In this document: positions 1 through 7,924 of the stretch, one piece after another
Layout: every line of letters starts with the position of its first letter
Numbering within the stretch: the stretch's first letter is position 1
From: a virus
Virus record (IMG/VR): IMGVR_UViG_3300009159_005446
Location: 1-58,445 of that record
Direction: 5' to 3' (one strand)
Length of the DNA stretch: 58,445 bases
The notes under the pieces: generated by a model
Told to the model about the DNA's origin: nothing
The model's database searches: none
Seen by the model: the letters and a program-made list of their open reading frames with translations, nothing else
Position numbers and translations under genes: made by a program

Positions 1-1561
1 CAGTATCTTGCGGCTTTTTCTCGCCTCTAGCAGTAAGGTTGCTACGTTTCAGTTCTGGTTCGAGATCTCGAGTACTGGCTTTGACACTGGCAGTGTCATC
101 AACACTTGCTGGCGTAACTTCAACATCAGTATCGGTGTTGCCGCCACCATTATAAGCAAATGTCACACGACCATTTGTGCCAGTTGCGGCGTAAACCTTA
201 CTGGCGTCTAATCCCACGGTACCTTTAAAATCTGGAGGATACTTACTGGTAAATCCCGTGACAGCTAAGTTACCACCTTTGTCTGAACTGTTCAGGTGCA
301 ATTGGATGATAGGTGCAATGTTCAAAAACTTCAATGCCGCTTCGCCAAACTTGGGATCCTTGTTGATGTTGGTAACAACATGTCGTGCCAGGATAGCCAG
401 TGTATGATACCCGGCATTGTATCGCGGATTGGGTTTGGGCTTGTACTCACTCATTAACTTACTAATGGTGCCCATGGTAGTTGCATCCATTGGAACATCA
501 TTGATTGTTTGTGCATTGGAATCAATCATTTTGCGAATTGTGTCAGCAGTAGCTTGGTCAATTAATCCTTGGCGAATACCCAACACAAGAGGAAAGTCTT
601 TGGATGCAAGCTTCCCGACTTCTTCAATAACTTTGATTTGATCTGCATACTGATCAAGAAGTTTGTCCATGCCTTTTTCGCGAGCTCGGTTAACACCGTC
701 TGCAATATTTTTAATACTAGCAGTAGCACCATCCTCGCCCTTGCTGGAAATACCAATCTCAATGCCACTGGGGTGGTACAAGTAACTATCTACTAATCCG
801 TTAATTTTGCTAGCCGGGAAGTTGATAGCACTACCAGCATACTTGCCTGTTGGGCCAAGTATATCTTTACGTGCGGCTTCGGCACCTGCACCCATGTTCA
901 TACCTTGAACCAACGCAATAGGGCCAATTGTTTCGCCCAAGTCATCACGAACAGCACTGGCCATGTCGCCTACATTTTCAAACACAGGGAATTGTCCAGC
1001 TAATAGTTGCTCCATGCCTGGCATGATTTTGGGCACTGCTGTATTCTGTTTTGGATTTTTTGCTAATTCAGCAACACAGGCTTCGGGTGTGCTAAATGTC
1101 GAGTCTGGTGGAAAGATATCGCTGGGTTTGAGTTTATAATAACTGCCCTTGAGACTGGCAGTTTTGTTCAGTTGCCAGCCACCTGGAAGTTCACTGTTCT
1201 TCCAGAAGCCAGTCATGTCCTGTTTGATCTCGTTAAAGAACTTGCCAAAATAAGTTTTTTGTCCTTTAGCTGGGCCATCAAAGGTCAAAATAGCAAATGC
1301 CTTGCTGGCATTAGTGGGTTTGTTGAACCAGGAAATTTGTGGATACTTTTTAAACAGCTCTTGCCCCACAGCGGCCATTTCGTTGTAGTCGGCATAAGCA
1401 CCGGGCATGCTGGGATAATATTCAGCAGTGTCAAATGCTATCTCCGCAGTGGGGTTGTCTTTGGGACCTTGAAAAAAGTTGTCACCGGCACTGCGGTACA
1501 ATAGCCCGCGGCTTTTTTCCAGCAAGATTTGGTCTAATTTGTTAAGTATGTCACGAATCAT
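1..1561 (-). CDS. Large unknown protein, 3' end beyond window
   Basis: An open minus-strand frame runs from an ATG at 1561 to the left edge, at least 520 residues with no stop that I found. It begins MIRDILNKLDQILLEKS and is soluble-looking, with no signal peptide or membrane segment. The visible C-terminal part is Thr/Asp/Val-rich (about residues 480-520). I do not recognise a domain. It is divergent from clpP with only about 60 bases between starts. No good ribosome-binding site is seen upstream of the ATG. Its size and position suggest a virion or virion-associated protein, but that is a guess. The length is incomplete because the window cuts it. Confidence 0.75.
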   Translation of the reverse strand, partial: MIRDILNKLDQILLEKSRGLLYRSAGDNFFQGPKDNPTAEIAFDTAEYYPSMPGAYADYNEMAAVGQELFKKYPQISWFNKPTNASKAFAILTFDGPAKGQKTYFGKFFNEIKQDMTGFWKNSELPGGWQLNKTASLKGSYYKLKPSDIFPPDSTFSTPEACVAELAKNPKQNTAVPKIMPGMEQLLAGQFPVFENVGDMASAVRDDLGETIGPIALVQGMNMGAGAEAARKDILGPTGKYAGSAINFPASKINGLVDSYLYHPSGIEIGISSKGEDGATASIKNIADGVNRAREKGMDKLLDQYADQIKVIEEVGKLASKDFPLVLGIRQGLIDQATADTIRKMIDSNAQTINDVPMDATTMGTISKLMSEYKPKPNPRYNAGYHTLAILARHVVTNINKDPKFGEAALKFLNIAPIIQLHLNSSDKGGNLAVTGFTSKYPPDFKGTVGLDASKVYAATGTNGRVTFAYNGGGNTDTDVEVTPASVDDTASVKASTRDLEPELKRSNLTARGEKKPQDT

Positions 1562-1563
1562 AG

Positions 1564-1592
1564 TTGATTTTGTTCTAAATATATGTTATACT
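1564..1592 (+). promoter_or_regulatory. Sigma70-like promoter for clpP
   Basis: TTGATT (1564-1569), a 17-base spacer and TATACT (1587-1592) form a good sigma70-type promoter ending about 30 bases before the clpP start. A CTAAATA box resembling a T4-type late promoter lies in the spacer at 1575-1581, so the gene may be read both early and late. Confidence 0.6.
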
Positions 1593-1625
1593 TATCTGTA
1601 ACACTTATATTACTCAGGAGAATAC

Positions 1626-2219
1626 ATGCCCAATTTAGTCCCCATCGTACTTGAACAAACCTCCAAAGGTGAACGCAGTTACGACATTTACAGTCGCTTG
1701 CTCAAGGATCGTATCATCATGCTTGATACTGAGGTTAGTGAGCATTCAGCCAGTTTGATTGTGGCGCAGATGTTGTTCCTGGAAAGCGATGAGCCCAACA
1801 AAGACATCAGCTTTTACATCAACTCACCGGGTGGTAGCGTAACAGCTGGCATGAGCATATATGATACCATGCAGTTTATCAAGTGCGATGTGCATACCAT
1901 TGTGATGGGGCAGGCCTGTAGCATGGGGTCATTGTTGGCCACTGCTGGTGCACCGGGCAAGCGTTATATTTTGCCCTATGCACGACACATGATTCACCAG
2001 CCCTCAGGTGGTGCACGTGGACAAGCTACGGATATTCAAATCCAGGCCAGGGAAATTCAAAAGATGAAACAGTATCTAACTGAAATCTATGTGAAACATA
2101 ATTCTGCTGGCAAAACCTACGAAGACTTTGCCGCAGACATGGAACGTGACTTCTTTATGAGTGCACAAGAAGCAGTGGACTACGGCTTAGCAGATAAAAT
2201 AATCACCAAGCGTGATTAA
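1626..2219 (+). CDS. clpP: ATP-dependent Clp protease proteolytic subunit
   Basis: This is a 197-residue full-length ClpP, the serine peptidase that forms a double-heptamer chamber and degrades proteins fed by Clp ATPases. The catalytic triad is visible: Ser99 in MGQACSMGS, His124 in HMIHQPSGG and Asp175 in MERDFF. The fold signature INSPGG (about 65-70) is intact. The E. coli propeptide is missing, so the protein starts close to the mature N-terminus. Start ATG follows a strong CAGGAG site. No Clp ATPase lies nearby, so it would have to pair with host ClpX or ClpA, act on virion assembly (ClpP-like folds serve as prohead proteases in some phages), or reprogram host proteolysis. Identification is secure; the role is inferred. 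Confidence 0.95.
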   Translation: MPNLVPIVLEQTSKGERSYDIYSRLLKDRIIMLDTEVSEHSASLIVAQMLFLESDEPNKDISFYINSPGGSVTAGMSIYDTMQFIKCDVHTIVMGQACSMGSLLATAGAPGKRYILPYARHMIHQPSGGARGQATDIQIQAREIQKMKQYLTEIYVKHNSAGKTYEDFAADMERDFFMSAQEAVDYGLADKIITKRD

Positions 2220-2317
2220 AACCAACCTGTAAACTCGCTGTCAAGGTCAATGGGATGAACGTCCCAACCTTGTGTTTTCCAACGTAGTAGCGTCCATAAA
2301 ATATCTAGGTATGTCAT
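2216..2317 (-). CDS. Micro-protein, 33 aa, unknown
   Basis: A 33-residue frame beginning [18 protein letters not shown], rich in Trp and Leu. Its ATG overlaps the stop of the preceding minus-strand micro-gene (ATGA), which suggests coupled translation. Its own stop overlaps the end of clpP by four bases on the opposite strand. No family recognised. Support comes from the chain of four matching overlaps, not from homology. Confidence 0.5.
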   Translation of the reverse strand: MTYLDILWTLLRWKTQGWDVHPIDLDSEFTGWF

Positions 2318-2397
2318 TTATCGAACTCCTGAAACATGTACACAAGAATTATTGTGCCAAACACAATAATCTGAATTGCTACTAATTCTATAGCCAT
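2314..2397 (-). CDS. Single-pass membrane micro-protein, 27 aa
   Basis: A 27-residue frame, MAIELVAIQIIVFGTIILV followed by YMFQEFDK, almost entirely one hydrophobic helix with a charged C-terminus. It starts two bases after the stop of the preceding micro-gene and ends in an ATGA overlap with the next. It looks like a small inner-membrane peptide. Function unknown. Confidence 0.5.
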   Translation of the reverse strand: MAIELVAIQIIVFGTIILVYMFQEFDK

Positions 2398-2399
2398 GA

Positions 2400-2504
2400 T
2401 TACTTCCAATAGTGGTATTTGCTTGCAGAGCTTTGGCGATAATTGTGAATCATTTCAGCCCAGTCAATTAAGCCTTGGTAAATTGTGTTGATGATATTTT
2501 TCAT
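2400..2504 (-). CDS. Micro-protein, 34 aa, unknown
   Basis: A 34-residue frame, MKNIINTIYQGLIDWAEMIH and then NYRQSSASKYHYWK, amphipathic at the N-terminus with a basic aromatic tail. Its ATG overlaps the TGA of the upstream micro-gene. Unknown function. It belongs to the same translationally coupled chain, 2677 down to 2216. Confidence 0.5.
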   Translation of the reverse strand: MKNIINTIYQGLIDWAEMIHNYRQSSASKYHYWK

Positions 2505-2677
2505 AGATAAGTTTCCTTTTGAGAATTAAATTGCTTGATGTAATTTTCAAGCTGTGCGGCATCGGTAATGCCTTTGTTGCTTAGATATGCATCCAAGCGG
2601 CTTTGATAGCTGGACCCTGGGAACATTTCTGCCAAACGTTCCAGGATCTCTAGCATGAAATTTGATAAAGTTTTCAT
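2501..2677 (-). CDS. DUF3563-like micro-protein, 58 aa
   Basis: A 58-residue frame beginning MKTLSNFMLEILERLAEMFP with a later region YLSNKGITDAAQLENYI. The layout (amphipathic helix, then a short helix ending in an Asp/Glu-rich ordering motif) recalls DUF3563, a small family common in Burkholderiales; this is a by-eye resemblance only. AAGGAA lies 7-12 bases upstream of the ATG and a late-type box CATAAATA lies at 2723-2730. First gene of the four-gene micro-operon. Confidence 0.6.
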   Translation of the reverse strand: MKTLSNFMLEILERLAEMFPGSSYQSRLDAYLSNKGITDAAQLENYIKQFNSQKETYL

Positions 2678-2722
2678 TGTGTGGATTCCTTTTGTGGTAG
2701 CAACTCGTGGTTTCTACTAAGG

Positions 2723-2730
2723 TATTTATG
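2723..2730 (-). promoter_or_regulatory. T4-type late promoter box CATAAATA
   Basis: Read on the minus strand the box is CATAAATA, one base from the T4 late consensus TATAAATA. It sits about 46 bases before the first micro-gene start at 2677 and would drive the chain to 2216. Confidence 0.5.
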
Positions 2731-2775
2731 TTGCGATGCAATATCACTCATGGTTTCTACTGATATTAATGCCGC

Positions 2776-2802
2776 CAAAGAAAACCGGGCTCAGGGCCCG
2801 GT
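2776..2802 (-). terminator. Rho-independent terminator
   Basis: On the minus strand ACCGGGC and GCCCGGT arms enclose a short loop and are followed by TTTTCTTT. It lies just downstream of the DUF4337-like gene and separates it from the micro-gene operon. Confidence 0.8.
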
Positions 2803-2820
2803 ATGTAGAAGTGTGTTATT

Positions 2821-3363
2821 TTATATTGGTAACCACAGCCAAATTGCTTGAGTCATTAGCAAGATGGCAAAACTGCCAACTCCTATGCTGGCTCTTAACA
2901 GCACATCTTTAACTGCTAGAATACTTGCAGTCAGCAACACAATGGCAATCTGCAACAACGAGCCAGCATAAGTGTACCAAGGACTACGTTGTTTGGCCAC
3001 AGTGCGTTCTTCTTCTAGACCACGAGCTTTGGCCATGAGTTCTTTTTTGCCCTCGCCTGTGGCAGGATCACTTTCGTAGCGATCAATCTTGGCCTGCAAT
3101 GCTTGTTGCTTGGGTTGGTCCTTGGCACGAACAGCATCATCTAGTGCCATTTCAGCCAGGGTTTGCTTGATTGATTTGGCTTGATAAAAAGCCCAGGTAT
3201 TATTGGCATCAATGGTGTTGTTTAGTACTTTGCCCGAGTTGCCACCAGCTAGATAGGTGTTGATTGCCAGCAACGCCGCAAACACAACAATAACCCATCC
3301 AGCTTTGTCTTTGATCAAGGCTTCACGTTCAGAGCGTGATAGCGGTTTCTTTTCTTCTGCCAT
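2821..3363 (-). CDS. DUF4337-like membrane protein
   Basis: A 180-residue protein with one N-terminal membrane helix (about 22-40), a soluble helical middle (about 45-125) and two C-terminal helices (about 130-180). The stretches NNTIDANNTWAFYQAKS and PWYTYAGSLLQIAIVLLTAS match my memory of the DUF4337 family, found in proteobacteria and their phages. AAGGA precedes the ATG. It is monocistronic, closed by a strong terminator. Function is unknown; the family is thought to be an inner-membrane protein. Confidence 0.8.
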   Translation of the reverse strand: MAEEKKPLSRSEREALIKDKAGWVIVVFAALLAINTYLAGGNSGKVLNNTIDANNTWAFYQAKSIKQTLAEMALDDAVRAKDQPKQQALQAKIDRYESDPATGEGKKELMAKARGLEEERTVAKQRSPWYTYAGSLLQIAIVLLTASILAVKDVLLRASIGVGSFAILLMTQAIWLWLPI

Positions 3364-3437
3364 GTGATTGTTCCTTACAATTTTAATACAATGTATTTAA
3401 CAGCTCAAATACGTTTGCTGCCATTGAAATATACTAT

Positions 3438-3445
3438 TATAAATA
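3438..3445 (+). promoter_or_regulatory. T4-type late promoter TATAAATA
   Basis: A perfect T4 late consensus TATAAATA lies 33 bases before the start chosen for the solute-binding protein. Late transcription would then begin near 3451 and read the solute-binding protein, symporter and membrane protein genes. Confidence 0.65.
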
Positions 3446-3478
3446 GATATACATTAAAAACTATTTATGGGACAAATT

Positions 3479-4297
3479 ATGAAAAAACTACTTGCTTTAT
3501 TACTGGTGATGTTTGCATCAGTTGTGTATGCACAACTGCCAACATCCACAGTCCCACTACCCGCAGATATTGCCGCAATCAAGAAAGCCAACGTTCTTGT
3601 TGTAGCAATGACCAAAAAGGATAGTCCTCCTTTCTTCTCCGGAGAAGGTGATGACATTCACGGTCTTGACGTCGAAATCGCGCGACGAATTGGTGTCCTA
3701 CTAGGAGTGCCAGTACAATTTAGACGCGATGCTGAAAGTTTTGCTGAAGTTGTAGAACAGGTTAGAGACGGCAAGGCAGACGTAGCAGTTAGTAAATTAT
3801 CCGTAACTGGCCCACGACTACAAGTTGTTAGATTTAGTGATCCTTATATTAAACTAAGACAGAGTTTGGTTATTAATCGACTATGGCTAAGTCAAAACTC
3901 ACAAGGTCGCGAAGTGTATCAAGTGATCAGAGAATTCAATGGCAAAATAAGTTTCATCCGTAACTCAAGCTATGACACCTTGACTCGTGTTAACTTTCCT
4001 AAGGCAATATTTGTTCTTGAATACAAATGGGATGTGATTATTGACCGTGTCACACATGGGGACATTGCTGCCGCTTATCGTGATGAATTTGAAATCAAGA
4101 AGATTAGCTTTGAAAAACCTGACGCCGCGATTAGCACCAAGACAATTACAATCTCCGACAGTGTGGACAACATTGCTGTAGCAGTGAATCCCAAGTCGAT
4201 TCAACTGTTGAGCATTATTAATTACGTTATTAAAAACGAATACAACAACATTGACACCAAAAAGTTAATGGACCGATACAAAGCCGAAAAGAAATAA
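3479..4297 (+). CDS. Family 3 periplasmic solute-binding protein
   Basis: A 272-residue protein with a clear signal peptide (MKKLLALLLVMFASVVYAQ) and an SBP_bac_3-type amino-acid-binding domain (about 25-265): GLDVEIARRIGVLLG, DGKADVAVSKLSVT and FSDPYIKLRQSLVI are typical. It would bind a small solute, probably an amino or carboxylic acid, in the host periplasm. I chose the ATG at 3479 since an in-frame ATG at 3467 adds four residues before the signal peptide with no better ribosome site. A DAACS symporter starts 10 bases downstream, an unusual partner because this fold normally feeds ABC transporters. No ABC permease is nearby. Confidence 0.85.
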   Translation: MKKLLALLLVMFASVVYAQLPTSTVPLPADIAAIKKANVLVVAMTKKDSPPFFSGEGDDIHGLDVEIARRIGVLLGVPVQFRRDAESFAEVVEQVRDGKADVAVSKLSVTGPRLQVVRFSDPYIKLRQSLVINRLWLSQNSQGREVYQVIREFNGKISFIRNSSYDTLTRVNFPKAIFVLEYKWDVIIDRVTHGDIAAAYRDEFEIKKISFEKPDAAISTKTITISDSVDNIAVAVNPKSIQLLSIINYVIKNEYNNIDTKKLMDRYKAEKK

Positions 4298-4306
4298 GGA
4301 CTCACC

Positions 4307-5584
4307 ATGACAACAGCACATTTAAAAACATTTTTAACAAGCCCGTGGACCATACTTGGTTCAATTGTTGTGGGTATCCTAGCCGGGGTGTACGCACCAG
4401 AGTTCAGTGTGAACTTTGAAAGTCTTGGCAGCATTTATATCAGCTTGCTCAAGGTAGTTGTGTTACCATTCTTGTTGGCCACTATCCTTGTGGGTATTAT
4501 TGGCCTGCTACAAAAAGAAGGTAGTCAAACACTAATCCGTAAAATCATTATTGGTTTTGTATCTAGTATGTTCTTGGCCGCTGTAATAGGTGTAGGCACA
4601 GTTGTTGTTACTGGATCAGAAATGACCCCTGAAAAGAAAACGCAACTAGGCGTTCTGGTTAACGATAAAGATAGTGGTACAGATCTAAACATTACACTTA
4701 AAGAACCAATGCCAACAGCACCGGCTGTTAACGCAGGCAAGATGGCAGAGAAGTTTATTCCAGAAAACATTTTCAACACACTAAACAATGGTGAGAGCTT
4801 GAAGATTGTTATCTTTTGTTTGATCTTTGGTGTTGCTCTTGGGCATCTAAAAACTGAAGGACAAAAAATGTTGGTTGAAGTACTGAAAAGTATTCAACAA
4901 GCCAGTATCAGCATTTTCAAGTTCCTAAACTATTTCTTGCCAATCGCATTGTTGGCCATGATTTCAGCACAAGTGGGTAAAGTTGGAGTGGGCATTTTTA
5001 TGACCATGTTTGACTTTGTGATGCAACAGTTTATTGGCGGCGTACTAGTTGTTGTGGCAGGCACAGCAATGATCTGGTGGAGATCAGGATTAAGTCTTGC
5101 TACTGTAATTCGTGAAACCAAAGAAACGCTAATTGTTGCTGTTAGTTCACGTAGTTCATTAGCTTGTATTCCATACGCACAAGAAGCATTACACAAACTA
5201 CACTTTGACAAGGGCGGTGTTGAACTAACAGTTCCACTAAGCTTCACTGTTAACAGAATTGGTAGTATTGTTTACTACGCTATTGCCACAGTATTCATTG
5301 CCAACATCTATGATGCACCATTGGGCTTTACTGGGTTGTTGGTTGTGTTGTTAGGTAGTATTCTTGCTGGTTTAGCATCAGCAGGTACAACAGGTATTCT
5401 TACAGTTGCCACAGTAGCAGTTGTCTGTGACTTGTTGAAACTGCCAAGCGAAGCTGTGTTGGTGCTGTTGATTGCGGTTGATCCGCTCATGGACATGATT
5501 CGCACAGCAAGTCATGTACACGGCAACGTGGCAGTCACAGCATTTGTGTGTGACAAAGAGGTAGCTACCGGTGGATCAGCTTAA
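4307..5584 (+). CDS. Dicarboxylate/amino acid:cation symporter (DAACS, DctA/GltP type)
   Basis: A 425-residue polytopic inner-membrane protein of the DAACS family. The SSRSSLACIP stretch (about 279) corresponds to the serine-rich hairpin HP1, ASAGTTGIL (about 360) to hairpin HP2, and DPLMDMIRT (about 391) to the substrate-binding TM8 Asp and Arg. Two signatures are changed: the NMDGT motif of TM7 reads NRIGS (about 315), and the TM8 residues that are Asn and Asp in GltPh read His and Asn (SHVHGNVAV). These positions take part in sodium and substrate binding, so coupling or substrate may differ. It likely works with the binding protein upstream and the small membrane protein whose GTG start overlaps its stop. 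Confidence 0.9.
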   Translation: MTTAHLKTFLTSPWTILGSIVVGILAGVYAPEFSVNFESLGSIYISLLKVVVLPFLLATILVGIIGLLQKEGSQTLIRKIIIGFVSSMFLAAVIGVGTVVVTGSEMTPEKKTQLGVLVNDKDSGTDLNITLKEPMPTAPAVNAGKMAEKFIPENIFNTLNNGESLKIVIFCLIFGVALGHLKTEGQKMLVEVLKSIQQASISIFKFLNYFLPIALLAMISAQVGKVGVGIFMTMFDFVMQQFIGGVLVVVAGTAMIWWRSGLSLATVIRETKETLIVAVSSRSSLACIPYAQEALHKLHFDKGGVELTVPLSFTVNRIGSIVYYAIATVFIANIYDAPLGFTGLLVVLLGSILAGLASAGTTGILTVATVAVVCDLLKLPSEAVLVLLIAVDPLMDMIRTASHVHGNVAVTAFVCDKEVATGGSA

Positions 5585-6173
5585 GGCCACACTCATAAGC
5601 TTGTTGGACTGGATTGGATCCAGTCCTTTTCGCTTGTTTGCAGTTGTGCTACTTTGTGTCTTGGGCTTTGGCGGCTGGATCATTTACACAGAAAAAGATG
5701 CATTTTTGGCAACTTATCGTGCTCAACAGGCTTTGCCCAAGATGAATGGTCGGTACGAAGAAGCTTATAATTTCTTGCTGAAAAATACCGACGTAGAACT
5801 TGTTTCTATCATGGAAGTCAACACCTTGGTAAACACAAGAAAAATTGCGTTTTTGGCCACACGCAATGGTGGAAGAAATAAACAATATGATGGGCTAGAT
5901 GTTGGCTTGTTTAGCAAGAACTACGACAACAACAATGATGTGATTGGTTTGATGTCTGGTAAGATACCATGCGGCCCCTATCTCAAACCACAAAGCCTTA
6001 TTGGATTTGCTTACAGGGAAAACGGTGTTAGTTATATGTGCCGTATTAGCGTGCCAGCTGAGCCCGGTGTGTTTATTGGGCAGATCAGTATAGGTTGGAA
6101 AGAGCAACCCACTGACGTAGAAGCCGCACAAACAGCCTTGATCATTGCGTCAATGTTGCTGTTCAAAAAATAA
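5571..6173 (+). CDS. Single-pass membrane protein with exported domain
   Basis: A 200-residue protein starting at GTG 5571, overlapping the symporter stop, with GAGG about 10 bases upstream. One membrane helix (about 20-42) is followed by a likely periplasmic domain (about 45-185) containing two Cys (KIPCGPY and SYMCRIS). The C-terminus is hydrophobic. I do not recognise the family. The tight overlap with the transporter suggests an accessory or sensor subunit, but a general phage membrane protein is equally possible. Confidence 0.75.
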   Translation: MDQLKATLISLLDWIGSSPFRLFAVVLLCVLGFGGWIIYTEKDAFLATYRAQQALPKMNGRYEEAYNFLLKNTDVELVSIMEVNTLVNTRKIAFLATRNGGRNKQYDGLDVGLFSKNYDNNNDVIGLMSGKIPCGPYLKPQSLIGFAYRENGVSYMCRISVPAEPGVFIGQISIGWKEQPTDVEAAQTALIIASMLLFKK

Positions 6174-6176
6174 ATA
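6169..6176 (+). promoter_or_regulatory. Late promoter-like box AATAAATA
   Basis: AATAAATA overlaps the stop of the previous gene, 21 bases before the ATG at 6197, with AAGGA in between. It matches the NTAAATA pattern of the other late boxes here. Confidence 0.4.
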
Positions 6177-6196
6177 ACAGTAATAAGGAAAATATC

Positions 6197-6520
6197 ATGT
6201 CATTACCACTTGCAGTAACAATAGGATCAGGATGGGAAATAGGTCCTGGGTGGGCATTAGGCGTTGGCCCGTATTACGGACAAACAACAAACCCAAGTGT
6301 TCAAAACGTTGCAGGAACCAATGATGCCATTGGGTTCTTTTTTGTTGGATCTTGGTCAAGTTTAACCGGTGTGCCAAATCTAAACAATGTTGCCGCAGGC
6401 TGGACCGTGGATCAGATTCCTGGAGCCACAGTGGTCAGTACTGACGCTCCTTCTCAAACAATTACTATAACAGGCGGTGTGTTTGTGAGCGGTGCCTTTT
6501 ACACATTTACAGGAATATAA
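6197..6520 (+). CDS. Gly-rich beta protein, probably virion surface
   Basis: A 107-residue protein starting with a GSGW-IGPGW-LG pattern that also opens the next gene, showing that the two N-termini are duplicated. The rest is rich in Gly, Thr, Val and Asn and predicted mainly beta. No signal peptide. The shared N-terminus may be an attachment or trimerisation tag joining different surface domains to the particle. No enzyme motif. Confidence 0.7.
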   Translation: MSLPLAVTIGSGWEIGPGWALGVGPYYGQTTNPSVQNVAGTNDAIGFFFVGSWSSLTGVPNLNNVAAGWTVDQIPGATVVSTDAPSQTITITGGVFVSGAFYTFTGI

Positions 6521-6524
6521 TATT

Positions 6525-7241
6525 ATGACAGTATCAATAGGATCAGGATGGAGCATAGGACCCGGATGGGAACTAGGTACAGGGACAGTATCAGCTGTAA
6601 ACGGTAGTATATTGCTTGACGGCACAAATTATCTCACCGTGCCCAATAACACAGCGTTTGATCAAAACAGTGGCGCTTGGACTGTGGAATCTTTTGTGTA
6701 CCCAACTGCTAACATCGAAGAGTACATCTACATGCAAAACAGTGTGGGATTCTTGGGCATAGCCTACTACTATGGTAACTTTCGTGTGGACCAAAGAGGT
6801 ACTTACCGAATAAGCTCTCCATCTACTTACGCATTGAATAATTGGTATCATGTGGCCATGACTTACGATGGAGCAGGCACTGTGACTTTATGGGTTAACG
6901 GAGTATCAGTGGGTACCTGGGCCAGCAGTGGGTTGGTTGCTTCGACTCTCACAACTCAAATAGGGTGTGCTGTAACGGGCTTTAACCCTTTTATCGGTAA
7001 CATATCAAATATGCGTGTGGTCAAAGGTGTGGCTGTGTATACCGGCGCATTCACACCGCCCACAGCACCACTTGCAACTACACAAGGTTCGGGAACTAAT
7101 ATTTCAGCCATTACAGGTACACAAACACAATTGTTGTTGAATACGTATCAGGGTGCGGGATTCTTAACAGATGCATCAACCAATAACTTTACAGTTACAA
7201 ACAACGGTAGTGCCACCAGTGCCGCATTGAATCCATTCTAA
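6525..7241 (+). CDS. LamG/concanavalin A-like lectin domain protein
   Basis: A 238-residue protein. The N-terminal motif GSGWSIGPGWELG repeats that of the neighbour upstream; residues about 25-205 form a LamG-like jelly roll (WTVESFVYPT, WYHVAMTYDG, TLWVNGVSVGTW, IGNISNMRVVKG). Such domains bind glycans and are found on phage fibres. Start taken at ATG 6525, four bases after the previous stop; an upstream in-frame ATG at 6492 would overlap that gene. Likely a receptor-binding or virion-decorating protein. Confidence 0.85.
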   Translation: MTVSIGSGWSIGPGWELGTGTVSAVNGSILLDGTNYLTVPNNTAFDQNSGAWTVESFVYPTANIEEYIYMQNSVGFLGIAYYYGNFRVDQRGTYRISSPSTYALNNWYHVAMTYDGAGTVTLWVNGVSVGTWASSGLVASTLTTQIGCAVTGFNPFIGNISNMRVVKGVAVYTGAFTPPTAPLATTQGSGTNISAITGTQTQLLLNTYQGAGFLTDASTNNFTVTNNGSATSAALNPF

Positions 7242-7243
7242 AA

Positions 7244-7924
7244 ATGACACGTCTAGGAATCCTCGGTGGCATGGGACCAGCGGCCAGCGCCGAGTTTATC
7301 ACAAGACTAATCAAACAAACCCCTGCCACTTGCGATCAAGAACACATGCCTTTTGTGTTGTGGAATGAACCACGCATCCCTGATCGCAGTATCTCCATGC
7401 AATCAGGCAACGATGATCCTTTACCTTGGCTAGAGGACGGCATTCGTGGATTAAAAAACGCAGGGTGTGATCGCATTGTGATACCTTGCAACTCGGCACA
7501 CTTCTGGTACGACGAACTGTGCAAGCTGGGTGTACCCATCATACACATTGTGGACAGCATAGCTACAGAATTGCGTGACCTAGGTCTTGAAAAAGAAACT
7601 ATTGGTGTCATGGGTACCCAGGGTACAATAGAACATGGGATATATCAGTACAGACTAGAACGACAAGGCTGGAATTGTATTGTACCAGATCGTGCAGAAA
7701 TGGATTTCTTTGTACAGCCCGCAATTGATTTGATCAAGGCCGGCAAGATTACAGAATCTCGGGTGTTGCTCATGAAAGTAATTCACAGCCTAATAGATCG
7801 TGGAGCAAAGGCAATAGTACTGGGTTGTACTGAATTGCCTTTGAGTATTGGAATTGCCACGGTAGAACACGTGCCTGTTGTCAACAGCATAGACAGCCTG
7901 GTGCAGGCTGTGCTCAAAAAGTAA
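7244..7924 (+). CDS. Aspartate/glutamate racemase family protein
   Basis: A 226-residue PLP-independent racemase of the Asp/Glu/hydantoin racemase superfamily. The N-terminal GILGGMGPAAS and both catalytic cysteine motifs are present: Cys82 in PCNSAH and Cys195 in GCTELP. It would interconvert L- and D-aspartate or glutamate in the cytoplasm. It starts two bases after the lectin gene and is followed by the convergent minus-strand operon. Possible uses are D-amino acids for peptidoglycan or supply of a nutrient; the solute-binding protein and symporter upstream make an amino-acid theme plausible. Confidence 0.9.
   Translation: MTRLGILGGMGPAASAEFITRLIKQTPATCDQEHMPFVLWNEPRIPDRSISMQSGNDDPLPWLEDGIRGLKNAGCDRIVIPCNSAHFWYDELCKLGVPIIHIVDSIATELRDLGLEKETIGVMGTQGTIEHGIYQYRLERQGWNCIVPDRAEMDFFVQPAIDLIKAGKITESRVLLMKVIHSLIDRGAKAIVLGCTELPLSIGIATVEHVPVVNSIDSLVQAVLKK

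Noticed and set aside
2547-2747. 66-codon minus frame over the micro-gene region
   Set aside because: It has the look of a shadow frame (His/Arg/Cys-rich), and the 58-codon frame 2501-2677 has a ribosome site and coupled successors.
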